From contig NZ_JBHULB010000007.1 in NCBI RefSeq assembly GCF_042684265.1, positions 496,001 to 560,000 of the forward strand: a stretch of DNA of 64,000 nucleotides, written 5' to 3'. The notes beneath the pieces are model-generated. The model had not been told where the DNA came from. It ran no database searches and worked only from the letters and a program-made list of their open reading frames with translations. The position numbers were made by a program, and so were the translations under genes. The DNA comes from Croceitalea marina. GTDB taxonomy: Bacteria > Bacteroidota > Bacteroidia > Flavobacteriales > Flavobacteriaceae. Below are positions 63,697 through 64,000 of the stretch, piece after piece (position 1 is the first letter of the stretch; every line of letters begins with the position of its first letter).

Positions 63697-64000
63697 ATGA
63701 AAAAAATTAATTCTGCCTGCATAATTGATGATGACGATATTTTTATCTATGGTACCCGTAGATTCATGGAAGAAGTAAGCTTTTGCGAAGACATTATAGT
63801 TTTTAAGAATGGGAAAGAAGCTATTGATGGTATGGAAAATTATCTAGCAGAAGGTAAAAATTTGCCAGAAATTATCTTTTTGGATATTAATATGCCCATA
63901 ATGAATGGGTGGGATTTTTTAGAGGAATTTACCAAAATTCCAAACCTAAATAAGGATAAAGTACAGCTTTATATCGTGAGCTCGTCGGTTGATCCGTTTG
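63697..64000 (+). CDS. response regulator receiver-domain protein (partial, cut by right edge)
   Basis: An open frame from the ATG at 63697 to the edge without a stop gives 101 residues of a CheY-like receiver. The acidic pocket IIDDDD is at 9-14, the phospho-acceptor D63 in FLDINMP, and the Ser pair VSSS near residue 95. It lies two bases after the kinase gene, so they form a pair. Whether an output domain follows cannot be seen. Confidence 0.9.
   Translation, partial: MKKINSACIIDDDDIFIYGTRRFMEEVSFCEDIIVFKNGKEAIDGMENYLAEGKNLPEIIFLDINMPIMNGWDFLEEFTKIPNLNKDKVQLYIVSSSVDPF

Overview
The window is chromosomal DNA from a member of the Bacteroidota, most likely the family Flavobacteriaceae. The evidence is: gliding genes gldD and gldE next to ssb and mutY; a ribosomal protein L21 with an Ala/Lys/Pro linker and helix-hairpin-helix tail; a stand-alone atpD-atpC pair; TonB-dependent receptors; lipoproteins ending in LxxC; DUF4270, DUF4199 and Coa1-type proteins; and many TAnnTTTG promoter boxes of the Bacteroidota type. 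The DNA is AT-rich. I cannot name the genus. I saw no rRNA, tRNA, CRISPR array or insertion sequence.

Layout. 0-1.5 kb (minus): a PnuC-like vitamin transporter (cut by the left edge), a thiamine-binding YkoF-like protein and a phosphopantetheinyl transferase. 1.6-4.1 kb (plus): ahcY and an NAD(P)-dependent reductase. 4.1-5.7 kb (minus): rpmA, rplU and a small membrane protein. 5.8-9.2 kb (plus): a pair of M16 peptidase-family proteins, one active and one inactive. 9.3-10.7 kb: an EamA transporter and a small lipoprotein. 10.7-13.0 kb (minus): ssb-gldE-gldD. 13.2-17.8 kb (plus): an accessory island. 17.9-21.6 kb: mutY (minus), then HU, a 29-residue mS38/COX24-type protein, RNase G and recX (plus). 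21.7-33.0 kb: biotin genes bioB, a ketoacyl synthase, bioA, bioD and bioF, interleaved with flotillin/NfeD, a Coa1 protein, a glycosyltransferase and a DUF2007 protein. 33.1-38 kb (minus): atpD-atpC and a TonB receptor. 38-42.8 kb (minus): glmS, a DUF4270 lipoprotein and a half-length starch-synthase-like protein. 42.9-47.7 kb (plus): panC-panD-flippase-esterase-like-radA. 47.7-54.2 kb: aldo/keto reductase, exonuclease III, a TonB receptor, a glyoxalase-fold protein and katG. 54.5-61.3 kb: methyltransferase, glyS, a coiled-coil protein, comF, an Ig-like lipoprotein, a nitrilase-family amidase and an ankyrin protein. 61.5-64 kb: a PAS histidine kinase with a response regulator cut by the right edge.

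The most unusual part is the island at 13.2-17.8 kb. It lies on the opposite strand between mutY and ssb, genes that normally sit side by side in flavobacteria. It encodes one large lipoprotein with a Gly/Ser linker and a JAMM-like metallopeptidase motif near its C-terminus. Four tandem DUF6705-type lipoprotein paralogues follow. Copies 2-4 are each preceded by a leftover piece of the 3' end of the large gene, two copies carry the same 12-bp-stem terminator, and the fourth copy is frameshifted in a poly-G tract. This has the architecture of a polymorphic effector with an amplified immunity-like cassette array. That function is inference and nothing here proves it.

The rest is mainly housekeeping. 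Notable details are short dispersed repeats carried in frame inside two biotin genes, an esterase-like protein without its serine nucleophile, TSP3-type calcium repeats in the DUF4270 protein, and promoter boxes that almost touch the start codons of recX and glyS.
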